Part shown: positions 32,462 through 41,803 of the stretch, piece after piece
Layout: each line of letters opens with the position of its first letter
Position numbering within the stretch: the stretch's first letter is position 1
Source: Treponema sp.
Lineage (GTDB): Bacteria > Spirochaetota > Spirochaetia > Treponematales > Treponemataceae
Assembly (NCBI GenBank): GCA_024400955.1
Contig: JAKSLY010000003.1
Span: 50,363 to 114,362 of the forward strand
Direction of reading: 5' to 3'
DNA: 64,000 bases
Program-made: the position numbers and the translations under genes
The notes under the pieces: generated by a model
Seen by the model: only the letters and a program-made list of their open reading frames with translations
What the model was told of the DNA's origin: nothing
Database searches by the model: none

Positions 32462-33673
32462 ATGAGCCTTTCAAGAGATAAAAAAAGCGCGCTGTTTCTC
32501 CTGGTCATTCTCATGATCATCGTTGGAATCATTGTCACGGTTTCCATTTCGCTAAAGAGCGACCCTATGGAAGAAAGCCTTAAGTCGGATCCGGTAATCA
32601 AGGTTCTGTGGCTCATTAAGGATGACGATGACAATGTGCTTTCGACGGACATTCTCGTATTCTATCCTGAATCAAAGCAGGCCGTGTGCATAGACATTCT
32701 TGGCAATACCGGTGCCATCTTCAGGAGCATTAACCGCGTTGACAGAATTGATGCGGTTTACAAGGACCTGGGAATAGGTGCATACAGGACGGAAATAGAA
32801 CGCCTTGTTGGAAAGAAGATTCCGTTCACTGTGGAACTTACCCTTTCGGACCTGGAACTTTTTGCCGACTATCTTGGCGGAATCAATGCCTTTGTTCCGG
32901 TGCCTGTTGACGCCGTCTCGGAAACTGGTGAACGCTGGCTTTTGCCGAGCGGTGCCGTTGCCCTTGACGGAGACAAGATCAGGACATTCATGACACTGCG
33001 CCTTGAGGGTGAAACCGACGCCGATGTGGAAGACAGAAGGCAGAGCGTATTCCTTTCACTTCTTTCCGCCCTCAGGGAAAACAGGAACAACGTGTACAGC
33101 AGGAAGAATTTCCCCGTGTTCAAGTCCCACTTCAAGGTGAACCTGGATGACGAGTACAAGTACAGGCTCCTGGAACAGATTGCAGGCATTGACACGGAAC
33201 GCATTGTTCTCCAGACCATTTCCGGATCCCTTCGTACCGTAGAAAGCGGAAAGACCCTGCTGTTCCCTCTGTATGACGGACAGTTCATCAAGGATGTCAT
33301 GGACCAGTCAATCAGCTCGCTGGTTACGGGCGACTACGGAAACTCCAACAGGAGCTACGTTCTTGCCATTCAGAATGGAACCACGGTTCAGGGCCTTGCA
33401 AGAAACACTTCATTCCTCCTGCAGAGTTCCGGTTACGAGGTTCTTGAAACGTCAAATGCAGATGTTCTTTTTGACGACACTACAATCGTAAACAACTGTG
33501 GCAACGCCGAGGCCGCAGCTGCACTTGGTAAGTTCATCAGGTGCAATAATATAGTTGATTCCTCCGATGCAGGGGATATCAGGACGGGAGCGAGGGTGGA
33601 CTTTACCCTTATCCTTGGAAAGGATTTTGACGGACGCTTTGTAAGAAGAAAGGCTTCTGAAGGCAGTCTCTAA
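32462..33673 (+). CDS. LytR-CpsA-Psr (LCP) family protein with LytR_C domain
   Basis: A 403-residue membrane protein: cytoplasmic start, one membrane segment (about 10-31), then an LCP-like domain (about 45-270) with DILVFYPESKQ, GGINAFVPVPV and a DRRQSVFLSLL arginine pair, and a C-terminal LytR_C-like domain (about 295-395, VLAIQNGTTVQGLARNTSFL). LCP enzymes attach undecaprenyl-linked glycans to peptidoglycan in Gram-positives; in a spirochaete the acceptor is uncertain. It is located between yqeK and rsfS, the same place as in many Firmicutes and treponemes. Confidence 0.87.
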   Translation: MSLSRDKKSALFLLVILMIIVGIIVTVSISLKSDPMEESLKSDPVIKVLWLIKDDDDNVLSTDILVFYPESKQAVCIDILGNTGAIFRSINRVDRIDAVYKDLGIGAYRTEIERLVGKKIPFTVELTLSDLELFADYLGGINAFVPVPVDAVSETGERWLLPSGAVALDGDKIRTFMTLRLEGETDADVEDRRQSVFLSLLSALRENRNNVYSRKNFPVFKSHFKVNLDDEYKYRLLEQIAGIDTERIVLQTISGSLRTVESGKTLLFPLYDGQFIKDVMDQSISSLVTGDYGNSNRSYVLAIQNGTTVQGLARNTSFLLQSSGYEVLETSNADVLFDDTTIVNNCGNAEAAAALGKFIRCNNIVDSSDAGDIRTGARVDFTLILGKDFDGRFVRRKASEGSL

Positions 33674-33687
33674 AAGAAGTTTTTACT

Positions 33688-34050
33688 ATGGAGAATTTTA
33701 TGGATAAGTCGATTAATGAAATGGCCCTTGAAATCGGGCAGATTATGGAAGATGGAAAGGGCATCGATGTAAAGGTCATCGATGTTTCAAAGCTTAACAG
33801 CTGGACCGACTGCTTTGTAATTGTGACAGTTACATCAACGGCACACTGGCAGGGACTTTACAAGCAGATCAAGGATTACATCAAGGATAACGATGTGCTT
33901 CAGATTCACCAGACCCATACAAAGAGCTCACAGGGTGAAGACTGGAATCTTGTGGATCTTGGCCCGATTGTAGTTCACCTTATGAGTGATCAGGCCCGCG
34001 AGTTCTATGACCTGGAAAAGCTCTGGCACGCAGGTGAAATCCTCAAGTAA
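33688..34050 (+). CDS. rsfS: Ribosomal silencing factor RsfS
   Basis: A 120-residue protein (116 if the second ATG at 33700 is used, which has GGAG at good spacing). MALEIGQIMEDGKGIDVKVI and WNLVDLGPIVVHLMSDQARE are RsfS signatures. RsfS binds L14 and keeps the 50S subunit from joining 30S when nutrients fall. Last gene of the obg-nadD-yqeK-LCP-rsfS run, followed by two hairpin terminators. Confidence 0.95.
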   Translation: MENFMDKSINEMALEIGQIMEDGKGIDVKVIDVSKLNSWTDCFVIVTVTSTAHWQGLYKQIKDYIKDNDVLQIHQTHTKSSQGEDWNLVDLGPIVVHLMSDQAREFYDLEKLWHAGEILK

Positions 34051-34052
34051 AT

Positions 34053-34083
34053 GGCATCTCTAAAAATACTTTTTAGAGATGCC
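34053..34083 (+). terminator. Perfect 14-bp hairpin after rsfS
   Basis: GGCATCTCTAAAAA and TTTTTAGAGATGCC pair perfectly around a TAC loop, starting three bases after the rsfS stop. The arm itself provides the T-rich 3' part; no extra T run follows. It likely works together with the next hairpin. Confidence 0.7.
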
Positions 34084-34094
34084 CTAAAAAAAAT

Positions 34095-34139
34095 GGCCAA
34101 AAGCGGAATGAACTTCACTCCGTTCTTGGCCTTTATTTT
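34095..34139. terminator. Bidirectional terminator between rsfS and the acidic gene
   Basis: GGCCAA...CGGA-A-TGAA-C-TTCA-C-TCCG...TTGGCC makes a long hairpin (34095-34131) with TTTATTTTT to the right and eight As to the left, so it can end transcripts in both directions. It touches the stop codon of the minus-strand gene. Confidence 0.85.
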
Positions 34140-34454
34140 TTACCAGCCCTGGGTATCCATGTCAGCTGGATCGGAATCTTCTTCGATTTCTTCGTCTTCA
34201 CTGTAGAAGTCGTCGTCGTCAAAACCCCTTATGCGGTTGTCGTAGCCGTCTTCCGGTTCGTGATCATCGTAAGGTTCGTCGTACATGTCGTCAGACTGGT
34301 CTTCGTCCAGGAAGTCATCCTTGAAATCATCATCGTATCCGTCAGATTCTTCGTCATCCTCAAAGTCGTCATATTCATCATTCATGCTGTCAGAATAATC
34401 GTCTTCACCGTCAAAATAAGACATGGAAAAATCTGCTTCGTCTTCTTCAAACAT
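34140..34454 (-). CDS. Extremely acidic 104-residue protein of unknown function
   Basis: Half of the residues (52 of 104) are Asp or Glu, with only three Lys/Arg and one His; Tyr and Phe are spaced through the acidic stretches (DDYSDSMNDEYDDFEDDEES). No cysteines, no signal peptide, no membrane segment. It is almost certainly disordered and expressed: AAGGA lies 8 bases before the ATG, a TTGACA-type promoter lies upstream, and a terminator follows. A DNA-mimic, a chaperone-like tail for a basic partner or a metal buffer are possible; none can be chosen from the sequence. Confidence 0.8.
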   Translation of the reverse strand: MFEEDEADFSMSYFDGEDDYSDSMNDEYDDFEDDEESDGYDDDFKDDFLDEDQSDDMYDEPYDDHEPEDGYDNRIRGFDDDDFYSEDEEIEEDSDPADMDTQGW

Positions 34455-34485
34455 ATACGCATCCTTCTGTTATTCGTGTGTCATT

Positions 34486-34514
34486 AGATTAGTTCAGACC
34501 TGTTTTTTTGTCAA
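34486..34514 (-). promoter_or_regulatory. Promoter of the acidic-protein gene
   Basis: On the minus strand TTGACA (34509-34514), 17-base spacer, TAATCT (34486-34491). Transcription should start near 34479, leaving about 25 bases of leader with AGAAGGA. Confidence 0.8.
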
Positions 34515-34551
34515 TCATCTTTATATGGTATTAAGCAAGAAAAACTTCATA

Positions 34552-34579
34552 TTGACATTAGGGGCGATTTGTGTATAAT
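34552..34579 (+). promoter_or_regulatory. ispE promoter, near-leaderless
   Basis: Consensus TTGACA (34552-34557), 16-base spacer and TATAAT (34574-34579). The ATG at 34590 lies ten bases after the -10 box, so the leader should be about four bases. Confidence 0.85.
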
Positions 34580-34589
34580 TTGACCCTGT

Positions 34590-35471
34590 ATGTATGACAG
34601 TATAACTGTTGTTGCCCCGGCAAAGATCAATCTTGGACTTGAAGTATATCCAAGGCGGGCCGACGGTTACCACGATATACGGAGCATCTTTACTACAGTC
34701 GGGCTGTTTGATGAGCTTACGGTGACCCTGACTGACCAGAAGAACTCCTGCATCGTTGAATGTGATGCCTTCAGGCTTCCTGAGAACAACACATTTACTT
34801 CTGCCTACAAAGCTTTCTGCGTGCTGACTGGCATAGACAGGGGAGTTCGTGTAAATGTAAAGAAGCGGATTCCTGCCGGCGGTGGATTGGGGGGCGGCTC
34901 TAGCGATGCTTCTTCTTTTATTCAATCCATTGACAGTCTTATGTCCACAAAGCTGAATACCGCTGATCTTGTTTCCATTGCAGACAAGGTGGGCAGCGAT
35001 GTATTCTTCTTTACCCATGCACTTTTTGCAGACGGCGGAAAGAGGTTCAGGTCCTTTTGTCCTTATGCGGCCATTGTTGGCGGCAGGGGTGAGGATGTCG
35101 TACAGATAAGGGAGAGAGAGGATTTTTCAGTTCTGCTGGTTTTTCCGGGTGTCGGTGTTTCTACGAAGGAAGCCTATGGCCTGGTCGATGCGGAAATTGA
35201 AGCCAACGGCTTTACTGCCCAGGAGTATTCTCTCGAGGAAATGTTTGCCCGCCCGGTAAGAGAGTGGCGTTTTGCAAATCATTTTACAGCTCCGGTATGC
35301 GCTCATTATCCACAGGTTAAGGCTGCCCTTGATATGGTCAGGGATTGCGGTGCGGATTTCTGTGACATGTCTGGTTCCGGATCAACGGTGTTCGGAGTCT
35401 TTGAAGACAGGAAAAAGGCGCTTGATGCCAGGAACAGGATATGCGGATTCTTTGAAGCTGTTCTTGCCTAG
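34590..35471 (+). CDS. ispE: 4-diphosphocytidyl-2-C-methyl-D-erythritol kinase
   Basis: A 293-residue GHMP kinase of the MEP pathway, working between the two halves of the IspDF fusion at 20796. [20 protein letters not shown] at the N-terminus fixes the start within a few residues, and [16 protein letters not shown] is the ATP-binding loop. No Shine-Dalgarno is present and the consensus promoter leaves only about four bases of leader. Confidence 0.96.
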   Translation: MYDSITVVAPAKINLGLEVYPRRADGYHDIRSIFTTVGLFDELTVTLTDQKNSCIVECDAFRLPENNTFTSAYKAFCVLTGIDRGVRVNVKKRIPAGGGLGGGSSDASSFIQSIDSLMSTKLNTADLVSIADKVGSDVFFFTHALFADGGKRFRSFCPYAAIVGGRGEDVVQIREREDFSVLLVFPGVGVSTKEAYGLVDAEIEANGFTAQEYSLEEMFARPVREWRFANHFTAPVCAHYPQVKAALDMVRDCGADFCDMSGSGSTVFGVFEDRKKALDARNRICGFFEAVLA

Positions 35472-35523
35472 TGCACTGTGTATTTTCCGGCTTGCCGGTT
35501 TAAATATAAAGGGGAAGAGAGTT

Positions 35524-35802
35524 ATGCAGATTACCGATGTTAGAATCAGAAAGGTAGAAGCAGAAGGTAAGCTTAAGGCTTATGTGACGGTTACTTTTGA
35601 TGACTGCTTTGTAGTTCACAATGTAAAGATCATCGAAGGAACATCGGGTCTTTTTATCGCCATGCCAAGTCGCAAGACATCGACAGGTGAATACAAGGAC
35701 GTGGCACATCCAATCAGCCCTGAATTCCGTACGGAAATCCAGGACAAGATCCTTGCAGAATACAATGCAGGTCATGTTGAATCGGGTAGTGCAGAAGACT
35801 AG
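35524..35802 (+). CDS. spoVG: SpoVG-family regulator
   Basis: A 92-residue protein starting at the ATG at 35524 with GGGGAAGAGAG before it; a longer frame running back into ispE has no support. [20 protein letters not shown] and [20 protein letters not shown] are SpoVG signatures. In Borrelia and Staphylococcus SpoVG binds nucleic acid and adjusts expression of other genes. It lies 52 bases after ispE, an arrangement like that seen in other bacteria. Confidence 0.96.
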   Translation: MQITDVRIRKVEAEGKLKAYVTVTFDDCFVVHNVKIIEGTSGLFIAMPSRKTSTGEYKDVAHPISPEFRTEIQDKILAEYNAGHVESGSAED

Positions 35803-35838
35803 GTGAACAAGCCTGAATTTTTTCAGGAGTTCATATAT

Positions 35839-35910
35839 TGAGCCGTCGTCAAGTGGTAAGACAATGGCTTTTGGTGCCATCATTCCGCTGGTTCGAATCC
35901 AGTCGGCTCA
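35839..35910 (+). tRNA. tRNA-Gln (TTG anticodon)
   Basis: A 72-base cloverleaf: acceptor TGAGCCG pairs with CGGCTCA, D-arm with AAGTGGTAAG, anticodon loop CTTTTGG with TTG, and the T-arm GGTTCGAATCC. CCA is not encoded. It lies between spoVG and rplY and is probably cut from their common transcript. Confidence 0.97.
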
Positions 35911-35939
35911 GTTTAAACTTTTTTTAAGGAGTACCAGAA

Positions 35940-36494
35940 ATGGACAAGTTTGTTATCAATGCAGTAACACGCAAAGAAACAGGTAAGAAGTATGCAAAGA
36001 AGCTTCGTGCAGAAGGAAAAATCCCAGCTGTTGCATACAACGAAAAGGGTGAAGCATGCAGCCTTGAAATCGATGCTAACGAATTCTCAAAGGCATGGCG
36101 CTCAATTACAAAGACAACTCTCGTTAACCTTAAGATTGACGGTAAGGACAACGACGCACTCATTAAGGATACAGAATATGATATCAAGACTGACAAGTCT
36201 CTTCATGCTGATTTCCATGTTGTAAGCGGAACAAAGCCTGTTCAGTTTACACTCAAGATTCGCCTCAATGGTACACCAGCTGGTGTTCTTAAGGGTGGAT
36301 TCATGGTTAAGCACGTTACAGACGTTATCCTCAAGGCTCTCCCACAGGACATGCCAGAGTTCGTAAACGCTGACGTTTCTAAGCTTGAAATCGGACAGAA
36401 GTTTACAGTTGCAGACCTTAACCTCGGTGAAAAGGTAAAGGTTCTTACAGCAGCAGATTCAGTTGTTGTTTCAATTGCACCACCAAAAAAGTGA
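35940..36494 (+). CDS. rplY: 50S ribosomal protein L25, general stress (CTC) form
   Basis: A 184-residue protein: L25 5S-rRNA-binding domain at about 1-95 (INAVTRKETGKKYAKKLRAE) and the C-terminal TL5/CTC domain (about 100-184). AAGGAG precedes the ATG. The codon choice is noticeably biased towards fewer codons, as expected for a highly expressed gene. Confidence 0.95.
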   Translation: MDKFVINAVTRKETGKKYAKKLRAEGKIPAVAYNEKGEACSLEIDANEFSKAWRSITKTTLVNLKIDGKDNDALIKDTEYDIKTDKSLHADFHVVSGTKPVQFTLKIRLNGTPAGVLKGGFMVKHVTDVILKALPQDMPEFVNADVSKLEIGQKFTVADLNLGEKVKVLTAADSVVVSIAPPKK

Positions 36495-36522
36495 GATTAG
36501 CTGATACCTAATTCTTGTTTTG

Positions 36523-36552
36523 ATCCCTCTGCTTTCAGGGGGATTTTTTTTT
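36523..36552 (+). terminator. Terminator after rplY
   Basis: ATCCCTCTG pairs with CAGGGGGAT (one G-T pair) around a short loop and is followed by a run of nine Ts. Confidence 0.85.
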
Positions 36553-36617
36553 GATTGGCAGGGAATCGTGGAGATGCGGAGAATCTTCATGATGCAGTTT
36601 TAACGGGGGAAACAGCC

Positions 36618-37994
36618 ATGGCTTTTAGTGATGACCTTGAACAAAACGTAAAAACTTCTCTTCTGGAAATTCTTGGGAAGAAGTCCCTGGATGATCTTTC
36701 CGCCTTGAAATTTGGTGTTGCCGTTTCCGGTGGTGCTGATTCAATATGCCTTGTGACTGCATTGAAATCGGTTCTTCCAGAGACTGCAAGCCTTTTTGCC
36801 ATTACCGTAAACCATAACATCCGCCCAAGGGAAGAAACTTGCGGTGATGCAGCATTTGCAGTGGATTACTGCGCTTCCATTGGCGTTGAGTGTTTTTGCG
36901 CGGAAATTCCTGAAGGCAGGATTCTTGAGGATGCCAAGATTGATGGCACCGGCGTGGAGGATGCTGCAAGAAAGGCCCGTTACGATGCATTTGAAAAATT
37001 CATTTGTGAAAAAAATATAGACTTCCTTTGCCTTGCCCATAACAGGAATGACAGGCTTGAAACCCTGATGATGCGCATTCTCCAGGGAACTGCCGACTTG
37101 TCAGGCATTCCACTTTCCAGGGGAAAATTCATACGTCCCTTGTCCGGCTGCGACCGAAGCCAGATTGAATCTTACCTCCGTTGCCGTGGTATAAGCTGGA
37201 AGACGGACAGCACCAATGGGGATAATTCATACTTGAGGAACAGGATCCGCAATGTTCTTGTTCCGCTTTTAAATGAGGAATTTTCCGGGTGGGGTAAGGC
37301 TGTTCTTTCCCTTTCTGAAAAATCTGCCGCGCGTACAGGGGCCCTAGATTTTTACAGGGAAGAAGCCAGGGGCAGGGTGGAATTCGATTCTTCAGGCAGG
37401 GACAGGGTTTCCATGAATTCAGGGGCTTTCTTTAGCTTTCCCCTTGAAACGCGGACTGCGCTGATGATGGATGCAGTAAGGCATCTTGGGGCAAGGGACC
37501 GCATTCCATACGGATTCATAAAGTCCAGGTGCCTTAAGGAACATGCCGGCATTCATCCTGTGGAACGTTCTTCCGGTCTTGTGTTTTCCTGCAGGGAGCC
37601 TTTTGTATCGGTAGAAAAAGAAACAAAGGTAGCGACAGAGACAGGATTTTTTTGTATAATAGAAGAAAGTGGAAAGTTTTGCGCCGGCGGTTTTTCCTTT
37701 GACGTAAGGATGAATGGCGGGGCAATGGTTCTTTCCTGTGACAGGGATGAAGTAGAAATCCCTGGATTGAAATTTCCCTTTGCCGTTAGAAGCAGGCAGG
37801 GCGGGGATGAAATCGAGGCGGCAGGAAACAGGATGCGCAGCCTTTCAAAAATTTTCGATGACTGGAAAGCCGGTTCCTTGAGGGATAGAATTCTTCTTGT
37901 CCAGCAGTTGGTGCCTGATGAAGACGGTTCTGCTCCCTTGAGATGCATTTGGGGAATCCCTTTCGGATTCCACAACTGGATTACAGGATTATAA
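36618..37994 (+). CDS. tilS: tRNA(Ile)-lysidine synthase
   Basis: A 458-residue enzyme that converts C34 of tRNA-Ile(CAU) to lysidine. The ATG at 36618 has GGGGAA before it; a TTG 63 bases upstream is in frame but less likely. The PP-loop SGGADS (37-42) binds ATP, followed by the TilS domain (HNRNDRLETLMMRILQG) and a C-terminal TilS_C-like part. The next gene starts two bases after the stop. Confidence 0.94.
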   Translation: MAFSDDLEQNVKTSLLEILGKKSLDDLSALKFGVAVSGGADSICLVTALKSVLPETASLFAITVNHNIRPREETCGDAAFAVDYCASIGVECFCAEIPEGRILEDAKIDGTGVEDAARKARYDAFEKFICEKNIDFLCLAHNRNDRLETLMMRILQGTADLSGIPLSRGKFIRPLSGCDRSQIESYLRCRGISWKTDSTNGDNSYLRNRIRNVLVPLLNEEFSGWGKAVLSLSEKSAARTGALDFYREEARGRVEFDSSGRDRVSMNSGAFFSFPLETRTALMMDAVRHLGARDRIPYGFIKSRCLKEHAGIHPVERSSGLVFSCREPFVSVEKETKVATETGFFCIIEESGKFCAGGFSFDVRMNGGAMVLSCDRDEVEIPGLKFPFAVRSRQGGDEIEAAGNRMRSLSKIFDDWKAGSLRDRILLVQQLVPDEDGSAPLRCIWGIPFGFHNWITGL

Positions 37995-37995
37995 T

Positions 37996-40131
37996 ATGAA
38001 AAAGATTTTTACCTTGTTTGCCCTTTCGGCAGTTTTTTCGTTTTCGGTTTTTGCCCTTACTGCAGAAGGTGCCAACCGTCGCACTGCATTGCGCTGTCTT
38101 GCCAATGCCACCAATTATGCCCAGGAAAATCAGTTTGCCAGCGCCATTTCCCAGGCTTCCCTTGGCATTGAATATGATGAAACCATTTCGGACCTGTGGT
38201 ACATTTCAGCCTTTGCAGGAGCTGCCATGGGACAGACCAAGGCACAGGTTCTTCCGGTTTTGGAGAAGGCACTTTTTCATGATTCATGGGTCAATTACAA
38301 CAGGGATAATGCAAGGCTCATGTATGCAGACATCCTGAGCGATACCTGTGCAAGCTCTGCAGCATTGATGATCCTTGACGAGGAACCGGCCCTTTATTCT
38401 TCAGACGCAGAATACATCAGGGTAAAGTGCTACTACCGCATTGGAGGGGAGGCTAACATTTCCAAGGCCCGCAACAAGATTGACGGTGCCAGGAGAATCT
38501 ATCCAGATGACACCAGGTTTCCCCTTGTATTTTTTAAGTATGAGAAAACAACACTGGAAAATCCGTCTGCCAGGCGCCTTGCCGAAGCCTTTATCCGCCA
38601 AAGTGCCAATTACCAGGAAGCAGATCCGGATAAGAATGCCGAGCTTGAAATTCTTGCCGCCTCATTTGCCACTGGGGAATCAAAGAAGAAGCTCCTGAAG
38701 TCTTTTTCTGCCCGTGGACTTAAGCATCCCCTTTATGCAAGGGAAGCCATGAGTGCAGGCATATTCACCCAGTCTCAGGCTGCGGAATACATCACCCAGT
38801 TTGCCGACAAGGGCATAAGCCTTGGGATTCTGTCAGAATTCGTTTCACTTCTTGATGACAGGGAATCCCTTGAATATCTTGGACGCTATCTTGAAGCCTT
38901 TGGCGGTTCCATCTATCAGGATACGGATGGAGACGGCATTGATAATGTTCTTGTGGAATATTCCCGTGGCAGGGCGGTTTCAATAATTTACGATGAAAAT
39001 CAGGATGGCCTTTCCGACCTTACGTTGGAGTGCGATTTTGGCGTTCCAGTAAGCGGAGCTCTTGATTCAAAGAACATGACCTTTACCTGGTCTTCTTTCC
39101 CTTACCTTAGTACTGTTGAATTCAATGCCAAGCATCCAAAGGCCGAAGCCCGTGAGAAATTCGTCTTTGCAGATGAGTCACTTACCTGGTCTCCCGTTGA
39201 CATTTTCCCGGAGCCGGTGATTACGGCAAAAACTGGGTTTGAATTCTTTTTCCCAGGAATAAGGCCTTCAACTGAGGGCATTACAAACAGCATGCTTCTT
39301 GATGCAGCATCTTCATTCATTGTGGATACGGAAAAATCCAACGGAGAAAAAATTCATTTTGTTCTTCTTGATGGAGACGTTCAGCAGGCCCTGTATTATA
39401 AAAATGGAACCATGTATGCCCAGACCCAGTTCAGGGACAACCTGCCTTTCCTCAAGATAAATGACTGCGATGGTGACGGAATTTTTGAGACAACGGAATT
39501 CTATGCAGTTGATGAGGATGGTACCATGGAAGTTCATTCCCTGCAGGATGAGCGGTCCATCATGAACGGCATTTACGGTGTTCCTTCAGATGGAGCCGAG
39601 TTCTACCTCAAGATGGTTCAGGTTGATACCAATGGTGATACGGTCCCGGACTTTACGGAGGAATATCTGCCTCACGGTGGAAAGATTACTTCGTGGGACA
39701 ATGAAGGTGATGGAAAGTGGAATGTTCGCTATGTTCTCTATCCAAGGGATCCAAATGGAGACAGCACTGATGTGATTGAAGAATCCATGTTCCATACTGT
39801 TCCAGACAATGTTCTTGTAACTGTACGCACGGTTAACAAGGTTCCTGTCATGGTTAGGAATGGAAGCGAAGAGCTTTCCGTAGTTAAGGGAACAGGTGAA
39901 AATTTCTGCTGGCTTTCAAAGAGGAATCTGGATTACGGCCAGAAGGAATATGTGGACCTTGAGAGGGCTGCCGTTCAGGCTTTGGACAGGGAAGGCCGTC
40001 AGGGAACTTCGCTGATTGCCAGGGCTGGAAAGAAAACCGTAATGTGCGTCAGGGTTGGAGGCTATGATTATGCCGTTGAAGTTAACCTTGACATGAAATA
40101 TGACCACAGCAATGAAAAAGATGAAAACTAG
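37996..40131 (+). CDS. Exported protein with Asp-rich Ca-binding-type loops
   Basis: A 711-residue protein with signal peptide MKKIFTLFALSAVFSFSVFA. The N-terminal third is helical and TPR-like (ANYQEADPDKNAELEILAAS). The rest is beta-rich and contains several loops of the thrombospondin-3/EF-hand type: DTDGDGIDN, DENQDGLSD, DCDGDGIFE, DTNGDTVPD, DNEGDGKWN and DPNGDSTD, at about 312-575. Such loops usually bind calcium. No family name is recognised. It is co-transcribed with tilS and overlaps the HtrA-like protease gene, which suggests an envelope role. Confidence 0.82.
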   Translation: MKKIFTLFALSAVFSFSVFALTAEGANRRTALRCLANATNYAQENQFASAISQASLGIEYDETISDLWYISAFAGAAMGQTKAQVLPVLEKALFHDSWVNYNRDNARLMYADILSDTCASSAALMILDEEPALYSSDAEYIRVKCYYRIGGEANISKARNKIDGARRIYPDDTRFPLVFFKYEKTTLENPSARRLAEAFIRQSANYQEADPDKNAELEILAASFATGESKKKLLKSFSARGLKHPLYAREAMSAGIFTQSQAAEYITQFADKGISLGILSEFVSLLDDRESLEYLGRYLEAFGGSIYQDTDGDGIDNVLVEYSRGRAVSIIYDENQDGLSDLTLECDFGVPVSGALDSKNMTFTWSSFPYLSTVEFNAKHPKAEAREKFVFADESLTWSPVDIFPEPVITAKTGFEFFFPGIRPSTEGITNSMLLDAASSFIVDTEKSNGEKIHFVLLDGDVQQALYYKNGTMYAQTQFRDNLPFLKINDCDGDGIFETTEFYAVDEDGTMEVHSLQDERSIMNGIYGVPSDGAEFYLKMVQVDTNGDTVPDFTEEYLPHGGKITSWDNEGDGKWNVRYVLYPRDPNGDSTDVIEESMFHTVPDNVLVTVRTVNKVPVMVRNGSEELSVVKGTGENFCWLSKRNLDYGQKEYVDLERAAVQALDREGRQGTSLIARAGKKTVMCVRVGGYDYAVEVNLDMKYDHSNEKDEN

Positions 40132-41773
40132 AAGACTGTTTATTTGCACCTTATGTTCCATGCTTTCCCTCATGGTTTTATCCTGTGGAAGCGTAAAGGG
40201 TGCAACCGATGTTTATGTTCCCGTAGACTATTCCCAGGAAGCTGCCGTTAAAAGTGAGCTGGAACTCATAGCCCGCATTGCAGAATCAAATCTTGTAAAG
40301 GCATTGTGGCGTACAAAGCTTTTGTGCATAAGGATGCCGGACAGTGCAGAGGCAAAGAAGGCATTTGAAGAATATGGGGCAAGATGTGTTGATGAAATCA
40401 ATTCCCTTGTGGCGGAAAAGGATTTTGTCAATGCCCTAAGAGTTTATACTTCCCTGCAGGAATGCGGTTCTTCCCTTTCCGGCGTTGGCCAGACGGTACA
40501 GTCCATCTCGGATATGGTTTATAAGGATGTTCCAAAGATTTCTTCCGACCCTTCAAAGGTCCCAGTTGGAGAGATGATCAAGGGAACGGTTACGGTTTTT
40601 GTTGACAAGGGAATCAAGATCAAGCGTGGTGTCGGTTATGCCGATTCCGTTCTTGGCAGCGGTTTTTTCATTTCAAAAAACGGATACATCGTTACTAACC
40701 ATCATGTCATTGCTGACATGGTTGACAAGAAATATGAGGGATATTCCAGGCTTTACATCAAGCTTGCGGAAGATCCCGAGACAAGAATTCCTGCAAAGGT
40801 TGTGGGCTATGACAGCATCGTTGACCTTGCAATTCTCAAGGCAGAAATCGATGCGCCTTATGTCTTCTCCCTGGGTTCTTCAAGGGACCTTAAGGTTGGG
40901 GACAAGGTTTTTGCCATAGGTTCGCCCCTTGGACTTGAAAACACCCTGACCAGTGGAATCATTTCTTCCACTGACAGGCGGCTTTTTGCTTCCGGCACAG
41001 TGTTCCAGATTGATGCGGCAGTAAACTCTGGAAATTCCGGAGGCCCGATGATCGATGAACATGGCAGGGTGCAGGGTGTTGTTTTTGCCGGAGTTCCCAT
41101 GTACCAGGGACTTAATTTTGCAATTCCAGTTGAGTACCTTCGCAATGAACTTCCATTCCTGATTTCGGGTGGCGAGAGGATTCATTCCTGGATAAGCGCC
41201 TTTGGAAAGACAAGAAGGCTTCCTGGTTCCGGGGCAAAGAATACTGGTGTGCAGGTCATCTATGTTCTTCCCGGTGGAAGTGCGGACAGGGCAGGCATTG
41301 TGGAAGGCGACACCATCATAGGCATCAGCCGTACGGAAATCACTTCCCTTGAGCAGCTGAAAAATGCATTCATGCAGCTGCCGTCGGATTGTGTCGTTCC
41401 AGTTAAGGTTCAGCATGCAGATGAAACCGTCAGCGAACGGTTCGTTTATCTTGATCACAGGCCAAAAGCTCCTGGCTATGAGATATACAAGAGGGACATC
41501 ATGGAAAACTCCATGTATCCCCTGACTGGAATGAAGCTTGTTAATGATTCAACCTTGAGCAAAAGGAAATTCCAGATCACGGAAATACTTAAGAATTCAA
41601 CGGCGGATGAAACGGGATTCAGTGTTCATGATCCTGTCGAAATTCTTAACGTGGATTTCACCCAGGAAAAGGAAGTGATGTTTGTCACTCTTGCAGCAAA
41701 GAAGCGCAAGAATGGATTCCTTGATGTGACCATGAGGCTTACGGCTCCCATGGACAGCCCAAACTTTTTTTAA
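40112..41773 (+). CDS. HtrA/DegP-like serine protease, probable lipoprotein
   Basis: Using the ATG at 40112 (553 residues; an ATG at 40100 would add four) the protein begins MKKMKTRRLFICTLCSMLSL and has a lipobox VLSC-GS, so the mature form should carry a lipid on Cys26. A trypsin-like domain follows (about 140-340) with His198 in TNHHVIA, Asp238 in VDLAIL and Ser309 in NSGNSGGPM, all intact. A PDZ domain (about 370-450, GGSADRAGIVEGDTIIGISR) and a second, weaker PDZ-like part end it. The role would be quality control of exported proteins. It overlaps the preceding gene by 20 bases. Confidence 0.9.
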   Translation: MKKMKTRRLFICTLCSMLSLMVLSCGSVKGATDVYVPVDYSQEAAVKSELELIARIAESNLVKALWRTKLLCIRMPDSAEAKKAFEEYGARCVDEINSLVAEKDFVNALRVYTSLQECGSSLSGVGQTVQSISDMVYKDVPKISSDPSKVPVGEMIKGTVTVFVDKGIKIKRGVGYADSVLGSGFFISKNGYIVTNHHVIADMVDKKYEGYSRLYIKLAEDPETRIPAKVVGYDSIVDLAILKAEIDAPYVFSLGSSRDLKVGDKVFAIGSPLGLENTLTSGIISSTDRRLFASGTVFQIDAAVNSGNSGGPMIDEHGRVQGVVFAGVPMYQGLNFAIPVEYLRNELPFLISGGERIHSWISAFGKTRRLPGSGAKNTGVQVIYVLPGGSADRAGIVEGDTIIGISRTEITSLEQLKNAFMQLPSDCVVPVKVQHADETVSERFVYLDHRPKAPGYEIYKRDIMENSMYPLTGMKLVNDSTLSKRKFQITEILKNSTADETGFSVHDPVEILNVDFTQEKEVMFVTLAAKKRKNGFLDVTMRLTAPMDSPNFF

Positions 41774-41803
41774 AAGCGAAATTTATAACGGAGAAAGAGA
41801 TAG

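Noticed and set aside
35272..35523. Longer N-terminus for SpoVG reaching into ispE
   Set aside because: SpoVG proteins start at MxITDVR, and a strong ribosome site precedes 35524.
36555..36617. Upstream TTG start for tilS
   Set aside because: It adds 21 residues that do not look like TilS and lacks a ribosome site, while the ATG at 36618 has GGGGAA at good distance.
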